Assembly: GCF_014202345.1 (NCBI RefSeq)
Contig: NZ_JACHGO010000001.1
Span: 248,001-312,000 of the forward strand
From: Desulfovibrio intestinalis
Lineage (GTDB): Bacteria; Desulfobacterota; Desulfovibrionia; Desulfovibrionales; Desulfovibrionaceae
Length of the DNA: 64,000 bases
Direction: 5' to 3'
The notes below the pieces were generated by a model that made no database searches, was not told the origin of the DNA, and was given only the letters and a program-made list of their open reading frames with translations. The stretch's first letter is position 1. Each line of letters starts with the position of its first letter. The translations under genes and the position numbers were made by a program. Below, one piece after another: positions 9,161 through 18,897 of the stretch.

Positions 9161-9348
9161 TCTGGCGGCTTAATATCGCCCTATCTTGGCTAGATTTTGA
9201 CGCCAATCTCTGGCACACTAAAAATTCAAATACAACGCTCACACAATGTCAGCATGTTATAAAAAGAGAGTAGAATAACAATTCTGCGACATGTTTACAG
9301 TTCTTAATCCAGTTATTTTATAGGCTTTTTAAAAAGGAATCATACGAA

Positions 9349-10533
9349 GTGAAGTCTAATTTTGAAAAAGTAGTATACTATCTAGATACGGATATTTGTA
9401 TCACTCTAGACAAATATAGAGATAAATCAATTACGAAAAAAGCAAAAATAGGTGTATTAGAAGGTAAAATAATTATCAACTTTAGCGCCGATGATATAGA
9501 GTCTCAACGATTCATGACGGATTGCTCATATGCAATTCAAGAAAATCCATATGTTGATATGGAAATTAATGGCAGAGTGATACGTGGTTTTATTATATAT
9601 ACTGATACTGTGTTTTGCAAAAATCATGAAGTATATATTGGAACTAGCATAAATAAACTGGAAATTAATGTTGCTCCTGGCTTATGCGAGCACGCTATAC
9701 TTAAATTTGGAAAAAATATAAATGTAAAAAATATTTTTAAATTTAGCACATTGATGAATTACAGTTTTCACATAAGCGACGAAGATGAAAGTAATGTTAT
9801 TAAAATCAAGAAAAGTGACAACTCTGATATAGAAATTGATGAAATGATGTTATTTTTAAATCAAATTCGCTATTTTATATCTTTTCTAAATGGCAGATTC
9901 ATAAATTCGAATTCGATAGAATTATTCGATAAAAACAATGAAAGAGTCCTTATCCAGTTATTCCCTGGTCTACAAACTAAAGCATCCCACAGCGTGTTGA
10001 CAGAAGAAATGGAAGCCAAAATCAATCATCTATTTGAAAAATTTATATGTATATGTGACTTTGAATCATTGAAGAGAGTCATAAGCATGTATTTAACAGT
10101 AAATTCAAGTCGTAATATAGATTTAATATCAAGTGTTATTATATCAAAGACTGCTATAGAGGTATTGATTGATAGAATACCAACCCCTTCTTTTATTTCA
10201 GAAGAAAATTGGGAAAAAAACAAATCATTTGGTAAAATCGAAAAATACTTAGAGAGTATTTCTGCAAATGTTTTTTTGGGCAATGCGAGAGAACTACAGG
10301 CTCTTGGCGCTTGTTGTGGCTCGACTCCATTTGACCTTGTAAATCGCATAAGGAATGATTTAGTGCATTCCGAGCAAAAAATAATTCCAGATATGGATCG
10401 CAGTGCGGTTCTTCTCATGGAAACGCATACAATATTACTGTTATTCTTGGAAAAAATCATACTCAACTTGCTTGAGTATCATGGAACATATTTACAGCGG
10501 GACGTTTCACCAATGTTGGCAAAAGAAATATGA
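9349..10533 (+). CDS. HEPN-domain protein, candidate abortive-infection RNase (ApeA-like)
   Basis: This is a 394-aa AT-rich cargo protein starting at GTG, with AAAAAGGAA about 9 nt upstream. The C-terminal third is helical and contains RNDLVH (R335, H340), which fits the Rx4-6H catalytic motif of HEPN ribonucleases. The beta-rich N-terminal two thirds resembles ApeA-type proteins in layout (sensor N-domain, C-terminal HEPN). The HEPN motif is seen directly, while the defence role is inferred from the family and from the islands nearby. Direct repeats flank the gene and its composition contrasts with the ICE backbone. Confidence 0.65.
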   Translation: MKSNFEKVVYYLDTDICITLDKYRDKSITKKAKIGVLEGKIIINFSADDIESQRFMTDCSYAIQENPYVDMEINGRVIRGFIIYTDTVFCKNHEVYIGTSINKLEINVAPGLCEHAILKFGKNINVKNIFKFSTLMNYSFHISDEDESNVIKIKKSDNSDIEIDEMMLFLNQIRYFISFLNGRFINSNSIELFDKNNERVLIQLFPGLQTKASHSVLTEEMEAKINHLFEKFICICDFESLKRVISMYLTVNSSRNIDLISSVIISKTAIEVLIDRIPTPSFISEENWEKNKSFGKIEKYLESISANVFLGNARELQALGACCGSTPFDLVNRIRNDLVHSEQKIIPDMDRSAVLLMETHTILLLFLEKIILNLLEYHGTYLQRDVSPMLAKEI

Positions 10534-10550
10534 TTTCTTAATTTAAGCGC

Positions 10551-10581
10551 TCTGCGGGCCTCGCGCCCCAATCTCGCGCCG
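10551..10581 (+). repeat. 31-nt direct repeat, right copy flanking HEPN cargo
   Basis: Identical over 31 nt to 9130-9160. It is followed by CATGACGGCC and the topoisomerase ribosome binding site, as in the copy before traG. Confidence 0.85.
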
Positions 10582-10606
10582 CATGACGGCCCCTTAAGGA
10601 AAAGTC

Positions 10607-12394
10607 ATGTGCACGAAATTGTTGATCCTCGAATCCCCCGGCAAGGTGAAAAAGGTACAGGAAATCCTCGGCTCTGGCTGGAGGGTTGCGGCCTCTGTGG
10701 GCCATGTGCGTGATCTGCCCGTCAAGGAAATGGGCGTGGTCGTTCCTGACTTCAAACCGCAGTATCTTCCAACAGATAGGGGCAAGGAGGTGTTGTCCCG
10801 GCTAGCCGGGCTGGTGAAGCACGCGGACGAGGTTTTTCTTGCCACAGACCCCGATAGAGAGGGGGAAGCTATTGCGTGGCATCTGCAAGACGCCCTGAAA
10901 CTGAAAAATGCCAAGCGCGTCACCTATACAGAAATTACGGAAGCGGCCATACGCGCTGCGCTCTCCAACCCTCGTTCCATTGATATGGCCCTGGTCGCCG
11001 CGCAAGAAGGGCGGCGGGTGCTGGATCGATTCTGCGGTTATCTGGTGTCCAGGCCGCTCTCCAATGCCGTTGGAGAAAAACTTTCCGCTGGCCGGGTGCA
11101 AAGCCCGGCGGTACGTCTGGTGGTGGAGCGGGAAAATGAAATCAAAGCCTTTTCCAGCACAACGCATTACGGCGCGGAACTTACCTTTGAAAATGTGGAC
11201 AATATCACGGACGGCTGGAAAGCCACGCTTCTGGTCAATCCTTGTCTTGAAGAGGGACAAGAATATTTGCTGGATAAATCCCTTGCGGAAAAAGCGGCTG
11301 CGCTGCGGACGCTGGATGTGCTGGACTGCACGGAATCTGAAAGCCACGCCGCGCCTCCGGCTCCCTTCACGACCTCCACATTGCAGCAGGCAGCCAGCTT
11401 GTCACTCAGATTCACACCAAAGCAGACAATGCAATTTGCGCAACGCCTTTATGAACAAGGCGCGATTACCTACATGAGAACAGACAGCCCCAACCTTTCG
11501 CAAGAAGCGGTATACGCTATCCGGGTGTATTGCGAAACAAAGGGCTGGCCGCTGGTGGAAACGCCCCGCAATTGGAAATCCAAAGAGGGGGCGCAAGAAG
11601 CACATGAGGCCATTAGACCGACTCACATTGAAATTGAGGAAGCCGGGGAAACTGCGGACGAAAAAGCTTTGTATCTTCTTATCCGGATTCGTTCTCTGGC
11701 TTGCCAGTTGGAAGATGCTGCTTATGCGGTTCGGACTCTCCAGCTTGGCGCGGATACGGACGGAAACCAGGCATTATTTGAGGCAAAAGGCCGAACGCTG
11801 CTTTCGCCAGGTTGGAAGGTTCTGGCGACATCGGAAGATGATGCGGAAGGTGAAAAAGAGCCTTCCAACCTCGTCCCGGCCATGAAGCCCGGCACAAAAG
11901 CCACGGCACTGACGGGAACGGTCACGACGAAAAAGACTAAACCCGCCTCCCGCTTTACGGAAGCCAGCCTTATCCGCGAGCTGGAAAAACGCGGCATTGG
12001 GCGTCCGTCTACCTATGCGGCAATTATAGACACCATCTCCAACCGGCAATATGTCACCACGGAAAAACGCTTTCTTGTGCCCACGGTCTTGGGGGAAAAG
12101 ATTGTTTCTGGTCTTTGCGGACATTTTTCTTTCATTGAGTACGACTTCACCCGCACGATGGAACAATCCCTTGATGATATTGCGGAAGGGAAAGCGGAAT
12201 ACCACGCCGTCATAGCTTCAGCCTATGACCGGCTTTCCAATGAAGTACAGGCATTTGCCAAGGCCACGGGCAAAGTTTGCGAAAAATGTGGCAAACCTAT
12301 GGTGCATCGGATGAAAAAGCCCGGCAAAGATGGCAAGGGCGGTTATGATTTTTGGGGCTGCTCCGACTGGCCGGAGTGTGACGGCAAAGCATAA
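10607..12394 (+). CDS. type IA DNA topoisomerase of the conjugative element
   Basis: The 595-aa protein has an N-terminal TOPRIM domain (LLILESPGK, then ATDPDREGEAIAWHL). The active-site Tyr is Y289 in TYMRTDS. One C-terminal four-Cys zinc finger (CEKCGKP, then WGCSDWPEC) follows. It is shorter than chromosomal TopA (about 700-860 aa), as expected for plasmid or ICE versions such as TraE of RP4. It relaxes negatively supercoiled DNA through a 5'-phosphotyrosine. AAGGA precedes the ATG. The gene ends the transfer operon. Confidence 0.92.
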   Translation: MCTKLLILESPGKVKKVQEILGSGWRVAASVGHVRDLPVKEMGVVVPDFKPQYLPTDRGKEVLSRLAGLVKHADEVFLATDPDREGEAIAWHLQDALKLKNAKRVTYTEITEAAIRAALSNPRSIDMALVAAQEGRRVLDRFCGYLVSRPLSNAVGEKLSAGRVQSPAVRLVVERENEIKAFSSTTHYGAELTFENVDNITDGWKATLLVNPCLEEGQEYLLDKSLAEKAAALRTLDVLDCTESESHAAPPAPFTTSTLQQAASLSLRFTPKQTMQFAQRLYEQGAITYMRTDSPNLSQEAVYAIRVYCETKGWPLVETPRNWKSKEGAQEAHEAIRPTHIEIEEAGETADEKALYLLIRIRSLACQLEDAAYAVRTLQLGADTDGNQALFEAKGRTLLSPGWKVLATSEDDAEGEKEPSNLVPAMKPGTKATALTGTVTTKKTKPASRFTEASLIRELEKRGIGRPSTYAAIIDTISNRQYVTTEKRFLVPTVLGEKIVSGLCGHFSFIEYDFTRTMEQSLDDIAEGKAEYHAVIASAYDRLSNEVQAFAKATGKVCEKCGKPMVHRMKKPGKDGKGGYDFWGCSDWPECDGKA

Positions 12395-12590
12395 TTAACG
12401 AGAGGACGCCCGCTGATTCAGCGGTAAACTAGTTCGGCGGGTGTATTTTATAAAGTATAAAGCGTCTGCAAACATTTGAAACGCGAAAATCAGTCTTGAA
12501 TAAATAAATGTTTAATGGTGATACGCAGTATAGCGCCAAGCCTTTTTTTACTCTCATCGAAAACAAGCCTAGATCGCCGGACCGCGCATT

Positions 12591-13091
12591 CTAGCTGGCA
12601 AAAGAAGTGTTATTTTTGAGTGCTATTTCTTGTAACCTCCTTTGTTTTTCGTGCTGCTCACTGCGGCAACGAAAATCTTCACAAAAAGGACAGCCTTTGC
12701 TGTCGCTCAGGCTTTCGATAATGCCACATTCTCCGTTTTTTCCTTTAGAACATTTGTGTCGCAAATGCTCTAACTGGGCTTTCAACTGAGTCAGTGATTC
12801 TATCTGCTCTTCCACGTTGACGATGTGTTTTTGGACAAGAGTGCCCACCCAATCGCAATTTGCTTTCGGGGTATCTCTGAACGCCAAAAGCTCACGGATT
12901 TCCGAGAGTGTCATGCCATGGCGGCGACAATGTCTGATAAAGCGCAACCGCTCAATTTCCTTGTCGCCATAAAGCCTATAATTGGCTCCGGTGCGATCCG
13001 GCTCTTTCAAAAGCCCTTCCTTTTCATAGAATCGTATCGTTACGACCTTGCAGCCAACCATTTTGGCTAGCTCCCCGATTTTCATTTTCAT
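12591..13091 (-). CDS. MerR-family heavy-metal regulator (CadR/PbrR/ZntR type)
   Basis: The 166-aa protein has an N-terminal MerR winged helix (KIGELAKMVGCKVVTIRFYEKEGLL), a long dimerisation helix and a C-terminal Cys-rich metal loop (NCDW, CSKGKNGEC, GCPFCEDFRC). MerR proteins untwist over-long 19-nt promoter spacers when metal binds. The ATG at 13091 has GGAGA directly upstream, which is better than the ATG at 13112. It is divergent from the His-rich P-type ATPase, and MerR-type promoters lie on both sides of the intergenic region. Confidence 0.9.
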   Translation of the reverse strand: MKMKIGELAKMVGCKVVTIRFYEKEGLLKEPDRTGANYRLYGDKEIERLRFIRHCRRHGMTLSEIRELLAFRDTPKANCDWVGTLVQKHIVNVEEQIESLTQLKAQLEHLRHKCSKGKNGECGIIESLSDSKGCPFCEDFRCRSEQHEKQRRLQEIALKNNTSFAS

Positions 13092-13217
13092 GGTGTCTCC
13101 ATAACTGCCCAATAAACCCTCTAGTAAGTATAGGTATTGGTGACGTAAATTTTTGCGCTAATGGCGAGCACGCCACGAAAGTGCATCCCCAAAATCACTC
13201 ATCCGTTCCTCGAGCTA

Positions 13218-13248
13218 AAACTAATCTCTATACTCACTATAGAGTCAA
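13218..13248 (-). promoter_or_regulatory. MerR-type promoter toward merR
   Basis: Read on the minus strand: -35 TTGACT, a 19-nt spacer carrying the dyad CTATAGTGAGTATAG, and -10 TAGTTT. The over-long spacer is the hallmark of MerR control. It points at the regulator gene and suggests autoregulation. Confidence 0.75.
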
Positions 13249-13343
13249 CGGGATGCAGGCTAAGTATCGCTCATTCTTGTTGAGTCAATTCAACATTGCG
13301 AAATTTTAAGAAAATATTTTTCGTGAGAGTTTTACAAAAAGCC

Positions 13344-13374
13344 TTGACCCTATACTTCCTATAGACATTAGTCT
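13344..13374 (+). promoter_or_regulatory. MerR-type promoter 1 for the metal ATPase
   Basis: TTGACC, a 19-nt spacer with dyad CTATACTTCCTATAG, then TAGTCT. It has the same architecture as the promoters at 13218, 13420 and 19894. Confidence 0.75.
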
Positions 13375-13419
13375 GCACTCAAGGGTGATGGCTCACGGAA
13401 AAATGATTCTAAAATCAGC

Positions 13420-13450
13420 TTGACCCTATAGCCTCTATAGACACTAGTTT
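13420..13450 (+). promoter_or_regulatory. MerR-type promoter 2 for the metal ATPase
   Basis: TTGACC, a 19-nt spacer with dyad CTATAGCCTCTATAG, then TAGTTT. It lies in tandem with promoter 1 and about 65 nt upstream of the ATPase start. Confidence 0.75.
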
Positions 13451-13515
13451 TAGCAAAAAGATGGATGAGAAGGCAATAACGCCCATCAATCTCAATCATA
13501 TGCCCGGAGAAATCC

Positions 13516-16247
13516 ATGAGTAGTCCAACAGTAGCGTGCCCTTGCGGTTCCCTGCATCCGACAGGGTTTCTTTGTGAGAAGGCCGCTTCCCTTCTTGCCT
13601 CACAAAAACACGATTCATGCGGTTGTTCCCACAACCATACCCAAAAAGTTTACGAACACACCCGCAGCGAATCGTGCAACCATGATCATACGGAACATGA
13701 CCATGCGCATGAACCGGCCCATGCTCATAGCCATGACCATAGTGGCTGTGCCGGGCATGGTCATCAATCCGCGCATGCTCACAGTCACGACCACGCTCAT
13801 GCGGACGGCGGTTGCTGCGGTCATGACCACGCTGAAGCTGCGCCAGTTGACCTCGCAGCCATTGGTGAGGCTTCCGATACCCGCGCCATCTACCGCATCA
13901 TGAATATGGACTGCCCCATGGAAGAAGCTCTTATTCGCAAAAAACTGGGGGGAGTTCCGGGCATCACCAACCTTGATTTCAACTTGATGCAGCGTGTTCT
14001 GACCGTTGACCATGAATTGCCCTCCACGGAACCCATTATCGCGGCCTTGAAAGCTATCGACATGACGCCCGAAGTAATTAGCGCGAAACAAGGCACGGTA
14101 GCCATGTTCTCGGTTAACGGCATGGATTGCCCGGTTGAGGAAAATCTGATCAGGGCCAAGTTGAACGGAATGCCCGGCGTGTTGGGACTTGAATTCAACC
14201 TGATGCAGCGCACGTTGAGGGTGCGGCACGAGCCGTCGGCTCTCCCATCCATTTCCGAAGCTCTCATATCTCTGAACATGAATGCCAAGCTCATGGATAT
14301 GGAAGCGGGAGAAAGCAACGTTATTCCCGAACCCAAAATTCCCTGGGGCAAGCTGGCAATCGCTGGTGTTGCAGCCGGGCTTTCTGAAGCCTTTGAGCTG
14401 ATAAGCGAATGGGGGACAAAGCCATTTGGGGTTGATATCAGCACATGGAAGATAAACGGCTTTGACGTATTGGAATGGTTGCCTTTGCTCTTTGCCGTGC
14501 TTGCCATCGTTTTCGCAGGTCTTTCCACGTACAGAAAGGGTTGGCTGGCTATCTCCAATTTCAACCTGAACATTAATGCTCTCATGTCCGTGGCCGTAAC
14601 CGGCGCGGTCATCATTGGGCAATACCCCGAAGCCGCAATGGTCATGGTACTGTTCAACTTGTCGGAGGCAATTGAAGCCAAGGCATTGGACAGGGCCAGA
14701 AACGCCATCAAGGACTTGCTGGCTCTCGCGCCGGAAAAGGCCACTGTTTTACGGCCTGACGGCGCATGGGTGGAAATGGATATTCGTCAGGTGGCCGTTG
14801 GCAGCCGTGTGCGTGTAAAGCCCGGCGAAAAGGTCGGCCTTGATGGAACCATCGTGCAGGGCCAATCCGCCATCAATCAGGCACCCATTACCGGTGAAAG
14901 TATGCCGGTTGAAAAAACTATCGGTGATACCGTTTATGCGGGCACCATCAACGACTCCGGCTCGTTCGAATTTGAAGTAACGGCAGCGGCCACGAATTCC
15001 ACACTCTCCCGAATTATTCATGCTGTTGAAGAAGCGCAGGGAGCGCGTGCGCCAATGCAACGCTTTGTTGACCAGTTTGCAAAGTATTACACCCCCGCAG
15101 TGTTCCTGACCGCCATCCTCGCGGCTGTTATCCCGCCACTGTTCTGGGGGCCGAGGTTTACCCCTCCATTTACACTGCGCTGGTTATCCTCGTCATCGGT
15201 TGCCCCTGCGCCCTGGTTATTTCCACGCCGGTCAGCATCGTTTCCGGCATGGCCGCGGCCACACGCTACGGCATTCTGATCAAGGGCGGCACTTTTCTGG
15301 AACAGGGGCGACTTCTCACATGGCTGGCGCTGGATAAAACCGGCACCATCACCCACGGCAAACCGTGCCAGACGGATTTCGTGGAAATCGGCAACATGGG
15401 CGACTACAGAACAACTGCTCTTGCCGCCAGTATTGCCGCCCGTTCCGACCACCCTGTATCCAGAGCCATCGCGGAAAAAGCCGTTGAGAACAAGATTGAG
15501 CTGTTGGGTGTGGACGATTTCGCAGCAATTCCGGGCCAGGGCGTCTGCGGCGTAATCGGAGGGCAGAAGTGGTATCTCGGCAATCACCGCATGGTGGAAG
15601 AGTTGAAGAAATGCTCGACCACGTTGGAAGAACGTATTTTCGCACTGGAAAAAATGGGGAAAACCGTCGTCGCTCTTGTCGGAGAAAAAGGCGTGCAGGG
15701 CTTGTTCGCCGTGGCCGATACATTGAAAGACTCCAGTATTGAAGCTATCCGCGAACTCAAGAAGCTCGGCGTCAAGACCATGATGCTGACCGGCGACAAC
15801 GAGCACACGGCATTGGCTATTGCCGAGCAGGTGGGTGTGGATTCCTTTAAGGGCAATCTGTTGCCCGAAGACAAGCTCCGTGTCATTGAAGAGCTTGAAA
15901 AGGCTGGTGGCAAGGTCGGTATGGTGGGTGACGGGATCAATGACGCCCCGGCTCTGGCCAAGGCCAATATCGGCTTCGCCATGGCGGGCGGCGGCACGGA
16001 CACGGCCATAGAAACCGCCGATGTTGCCCTGATGGACGATGACCTGCGCAAGATACCGCGCTTCATCGGCCTGTCTAAATCCACATACGCCATTCTTGTG
16101 CAGAACATTGTCTTTGCCCTTGGTGTGAAGGCGTTGTTCTTCGCTCTGACCTTCATGGGTCTTGCGACCATGTGGATGGCTGTCTTCGCGGATGTAGGCG
16201 CGGCCCTGGTGGTTGTCGCCAACGGGCTGCGGGCAATGCGCAAATAA
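13516..16247 (+). pseudogene. His-rich Zn/Cd/Pb P1B-type ATPase (ZntA/CadA-like), interrupted by a frameshift
   Basis: Two overlapping frames encode one transporter of about 910 aa. The first frame (13516-15279) has a Cys/His-rich N-terminus (residues 30-105, many HDH/HSHDH repeats). Two HMA-type domains (NMDCPMEE near 130, GMDCPVEE near 205), the first membrane segments and the TGES actuator loop follow. The second frame (in frame from about 15151 to 16247) has the CPCALVIS metal site, DKTGT phosphorylation site, MLTGDN and GDGINDAPALA. They join at a run of five G at 15146-15150 (about residue 544), where one extra G would restore the frame. Either the gene is broken, or this is a sequencing error or a slippage site. 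ATG follows GGAGA. Confidence 0.85.
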
Positions 16248-16393
16248 CAGAAAAACCTGCTGGGGAAAACTATTGTTTGTTCTTTCCTGCAATAACCCTA
16301 TGAAATCGATTTTTCTACGGAGAAAGACATGTCACAACAAAAAACAGGACATATGTATTCTGACGCATTCGCAAGCTACAAGGCAAGCGACGG

Positions 16394-16612
16394 TTACCCC
16401 TGCTTGTCAGCTGATTCCAATCCTTGGATAACTCGGCGAGCGCGGAAGTAGCTTTCGTCAACCCCAACTTCGCCCTTTACAGAAGATTCAGCCTTGCAGA
16501 AATGGGCCATGCCCTGGCGAAATGCCGCCAAATACCTATTCACAGTATCTCGGTTCACACCTGCGATTTGCGCAATCTGCAAGGCATCCAAGTCAACGGC
16601 AAAAAATCTCAC
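16394..16612 (-). pseudogene. IS1595-family transposase remnant
   Basis: A 72-codon fragment resembling the start of an IS1595 (ISXO2-like) transposase: FFAVDLDALQIAQIAGVNRDTVNRY, then GEVGVDESYF with the first catalytic Asp region. Upstream codons continue the match but contain a stop. Downstream the homology ends abruptly after ARR. It is a relic with both ends lost. Confidence 0.65.
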
Positions 16613-16674
16613 GATTTAAATGATTTTGGCCTCTAAGATTTTCGAACGAGTCGCATACTTGTTTTTTTGATATA

Positions 16675-16708
16675 CCTGGCTAAGCCAATCATGGTTGGCT
16701 TAGCCAGG
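16675..16708. other. perfect 14-bp inverted repeat
   Basis: CCTGGCTAAGCCAA, a 6-nt loop and the exact complement. It could be a bidirectional terminator after the IS relic or an operator upstream of the 16835 gene. There is no strong T run directly after it. Confidence 0.5.
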
Positions 16709-16834
16709 CAAGACACCATTTTTATTATTAAAAAGCATGATAGTCTTTAAATTTTAGATAGTTAAAATGCAGTGATTGTGATATGATTCACTGTGCTTTC
16801 TATCGTCAACGCATCATAAGTGACAGGGGTGAGA

Positions 16835-17281
16835 ATGCGTTCATCAAATTCAGAAATTATGTGCCGTGAGTTGTCAGATCTTCCTATTAAATTGCAAAGT
16901 GAGATTGTGTTTTCAGATATTCACATGGTGCCACGTGATGGTGGAATTTGGCTGATAGAAATAAAAACAGAAAAAATATTTGAGCTACTTTTTTGTCGAG
17001 GCATGCAATATTATAATCCAATAAAATTGCAGAAGGTGTGTGATAAAACAAAAAATTCAGATATTATATTTTATTGTCCAACAATAAATTATAAACCACG
17101 TGCATTGAATAGCTCTATAGAGTTAATGGATGGGCGACATCATTTGTTGGTGTTGCTTAAATGCTTCCCTGATGTTAAAATGCTTCCATTTGCTTTGCTT
17201 AAAGACGGAAATAAATTAGAGTTTGTTCTTGGGAAAATTCGTGAGGAGTATGGGGAGGCAAGGGTAATCACTTCATGTTAA
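16835..17281 (+). CDS. hypothetical protein, possibly ParB/sulfiredoxin-like fold
   Basis: The 148-aa AT-rich product begins at an ATG with AGGGGTGAG upstream. The segment MDGRHHLLVLLKCFPDVKMLPFAL looks like the DGRHR-type box of ParB/sulfiredoxin-like nuclease domains, but this is a weak, motif-only resemblance. I cannot assign a function. Its composition marks it as recently acquired. Confidence 0.5.
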   Translation: MRSSNSEIMCRELSDLPIKLQSEIVFSDIHMVPRDGGIWLIEIKTEKIFELLFCRGMQYYNPIKLQKVCDKTKNSDIIFYCPTINYKPRALNSSIELMDGRHHLLVLLKCFPDVKMLPFALLKDGNKLEFVLGKIREEYGEARVITSC

Positions 17282-17558
17282 CGATATGCCATTCTTATCC
17301 GTTGCTGGCCACACTCGTTCAATCTCGTTCCGTCTGCTATCTACGGGAAGGGAGGCTGAATTCGACTTTGAGCCGTAGATATTTCTATGGGGGGGCGCAG
17401 GGGGGGATTTCTGGGGAGTTGGTGTTGTAAATTTAAAAATTAAACTCCAGAAGTACATCTTAGAATAATGTTTAAAATGTTATTATGGTCAACATACAAT
17501 TAATCATGCTGATATGATAGTTGTAATACGTTGTGGTATTTTTTTGTTTGGAGGTAGA

Positions 17559-17996
17559 ATGAAAAATAAAATAGATGAAATAGATGAACGTATCATATAT
17601 TGTTTAAGAAAGAATGGGCGTATCACCATGAAAGAACTAGGTGATATGGTACATCTTTCTGGCCAAGCTGCAAAAAATAGGGTCGAGAAGCTTGAAGATA
17701 TTGGTGTGCTTCAAAAATATACTATAAACATAGATTGTCCAGTTTTTGGTTTCAAAATTCATGCACTCATACGTTTGCAGATGGAAAAGTCAAATCTTGG
17801 CAATTATGAAAAAAAATTAAAGAATGACAGGTACCGCATGATACATTGCTACCAAGTTACGGGAGAACAATGTTATGTTTTTGATATGGCATTCCTTGAG
17901 ATTGAAGATCTACATAGTTTTCTCAAGGATATTGAAGAGGTTGGTCGTTGTGAGGTAAATCTTGTTTTAAAGAACATGCAAGATTTTGAAGACTAA
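17559..17996 (+). CDS. Lrp/AsnC-family transcriptional regulator
   Basis: The 145-aa protein has an N-terminal winged helix (IDEIDERIIYCLRKNGRITMKELGDMVHLSGQAAKNRVEKLEDIGVL) followed by the RAM ligand-binding domain. GGAGG stands 4 nt before the ATG at 17559, so the longer frame from 17514 is rejected. It converges on an MBL-fold hydrolase gene across a shared terminator hairpin. Its effector is unknown. Confidence 0.85.
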   Translation: MKNKIDEIDERIIYCLRKNGRITMKELGDMVHLSGQAAKNRVEKLEDIGVLQKYTINIDCPVFGFKIHALIRLQMEKSNLGNYEKKLKNDRYRMIHCYQVTGEQCYVFDMAFLEIEDLHSFLKDIEEVGRCEVNLVLKNMQDFED

Positions 17997-18029
17997 ATAC
18001 ATTGAAGTCCTGTTCCTTTAAAAAGTTAT

Positions 18030-18074
18030 CCCCCCATCCGAGCTGTCATAAAAATACTGCCAGAGGATGGGGGG
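18030..18074. terminator. hairpin between convergent genes
   Basis: A 10-bp perfect stem (CCCCCCATCC and its complement) lies between the ends of the Lrp-type gene and the MBL-fold gene. It probably terminates both. Confidence 0.6.
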
Positions 18075-18111
18075 GCTGTCAGGGAGTTTTCTCCGTTCAG
18101 ATGTGTCGAAA

Positions 18112-18897
18112 TCAGAAGCTGTAGTCTTCTCCGTCATTAGGCATGAAGACTTTGTTCCATATGCCGCGCTCTGTCAGACGTTCACGCATGGTTTCCCTGG
18201 TGATCGAAGCATGCGCCACATTATCCATATGGCTGATAATGATATTGGACTCAGGGCAAGCGATATAAACTTCATTGACATCATTATCGTCCATAATTAG
18301 CCGCCCTTGGTCAATAAATTCTGCTGCGCAGGCATTGAGGATGATAACATCGGGATTGAATTTCGTTAGCGTATCGGCCACTCCCGAATACCAGATAGTG
18401 TCACCAGCAACGTATAGTTTTTTTTCATTCTGGTGCTCAAAGATTACACCGCAGGATGGCCCACAAGGAATTTTTGTTCCGTGCAGGCCAGGGGTCTTAA
18501 TAAGTTTAATGTCATGGAAAAAGGAATTTTCTGACAGTACGCTTACTGATGTGAAACCTGACCGCTTCAGAATCTCGCCATCATCTTCACTCTGCACAAA
18601 AACCGGAATATTTTTATCCATAGGAGCACCAACTGTGCCATCGGCGGCCATGTCAATATGGTCCGGGTGAACATGGGTCACGATGTAGGCATCGACGCCT
18701 CTCAAGATTTCTTCAACGGACATTGGCAAGTCGCACATGGGCATGGCAATCTTGGCTTGCTCTGGATTGCAATAGCGAAATGATGGGTCAGTAAAGGGCC
18801 CCATGCTGCCTTTTTCCCCCAACCAGGGGTCAGTCAAAAAGGTTTTTCCTGCATAATCAATGCGAACCATAGCACTTCGAATTTGCTTAATATTCAT
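18112..18897 (-). CDS. MBL-fold metallo-hydrolase (UlaG-like)
   Basis: This 261-aa metallo-beta-lactamase-fold protein has the metal site THVHPDHID (HxHxDH), a later GDTIWY (third ligand Asp) and a C-terminal His in IISHMDNVAH. The opening (IKQIRSAMVRIDYAGKTFLTDPWLG) is typical of UlaG/L-ascorbate-6-phosphate lactonase-like proteins. The substrate cannot be deduced. AAGGAGTGA precedes the ATG. Confidence 0.8.
   Translation of the reverse strand: MNIKQIRSAMVRIDYAGKTFLTDPWLGEKGSMGPFTDPSFRYCNPEQAKIAMPMCDLPMSVEEILRGVDAYIVTHVHPDHIDMAADGTVGAPMDKNIPVFVQSEDDGEILKRSGFTSVSVLSENSFFHDIKLIKTPGLHGTKIPCGPSCGVIFEHQNEKKLYVAGDTIWYSGVADTLTKFNPDVIILNACAAEFIDQGRLIMDDNDVNEVYIACPESNIIISHMDNVAHASITRETMRERLTERGIWNKVFMPNDGEDYSF

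Larger units (their letters stand above)
16248..16834. other. intergenic region with IS relic and hairpin
   Basis: Apart from the transposase relic and the hairpin listed separately, this stretch holds only a 36-codon reading frame at 16330 (MSQQKTGHMYSDAFASYKAS). The relic interrupts it. I do not call it a gene. Confidence 0.4.

Noticed and set aside
13690..13840. Repetitive CATGACCA/CATGCTCA tract as a possible CRISPR or VNTR
   Set aside because: It is codon-level repetition of His-Asp/His-Ser in the ATPase N-terminus with no regular spacer pattern.
13615..14744. Long minus-strand frames opposite the metal ATPase
   Set aside because: The plus strand has HMA and P-type motifs. The long antisense frames arise from GC-rich codon use and His repeats.
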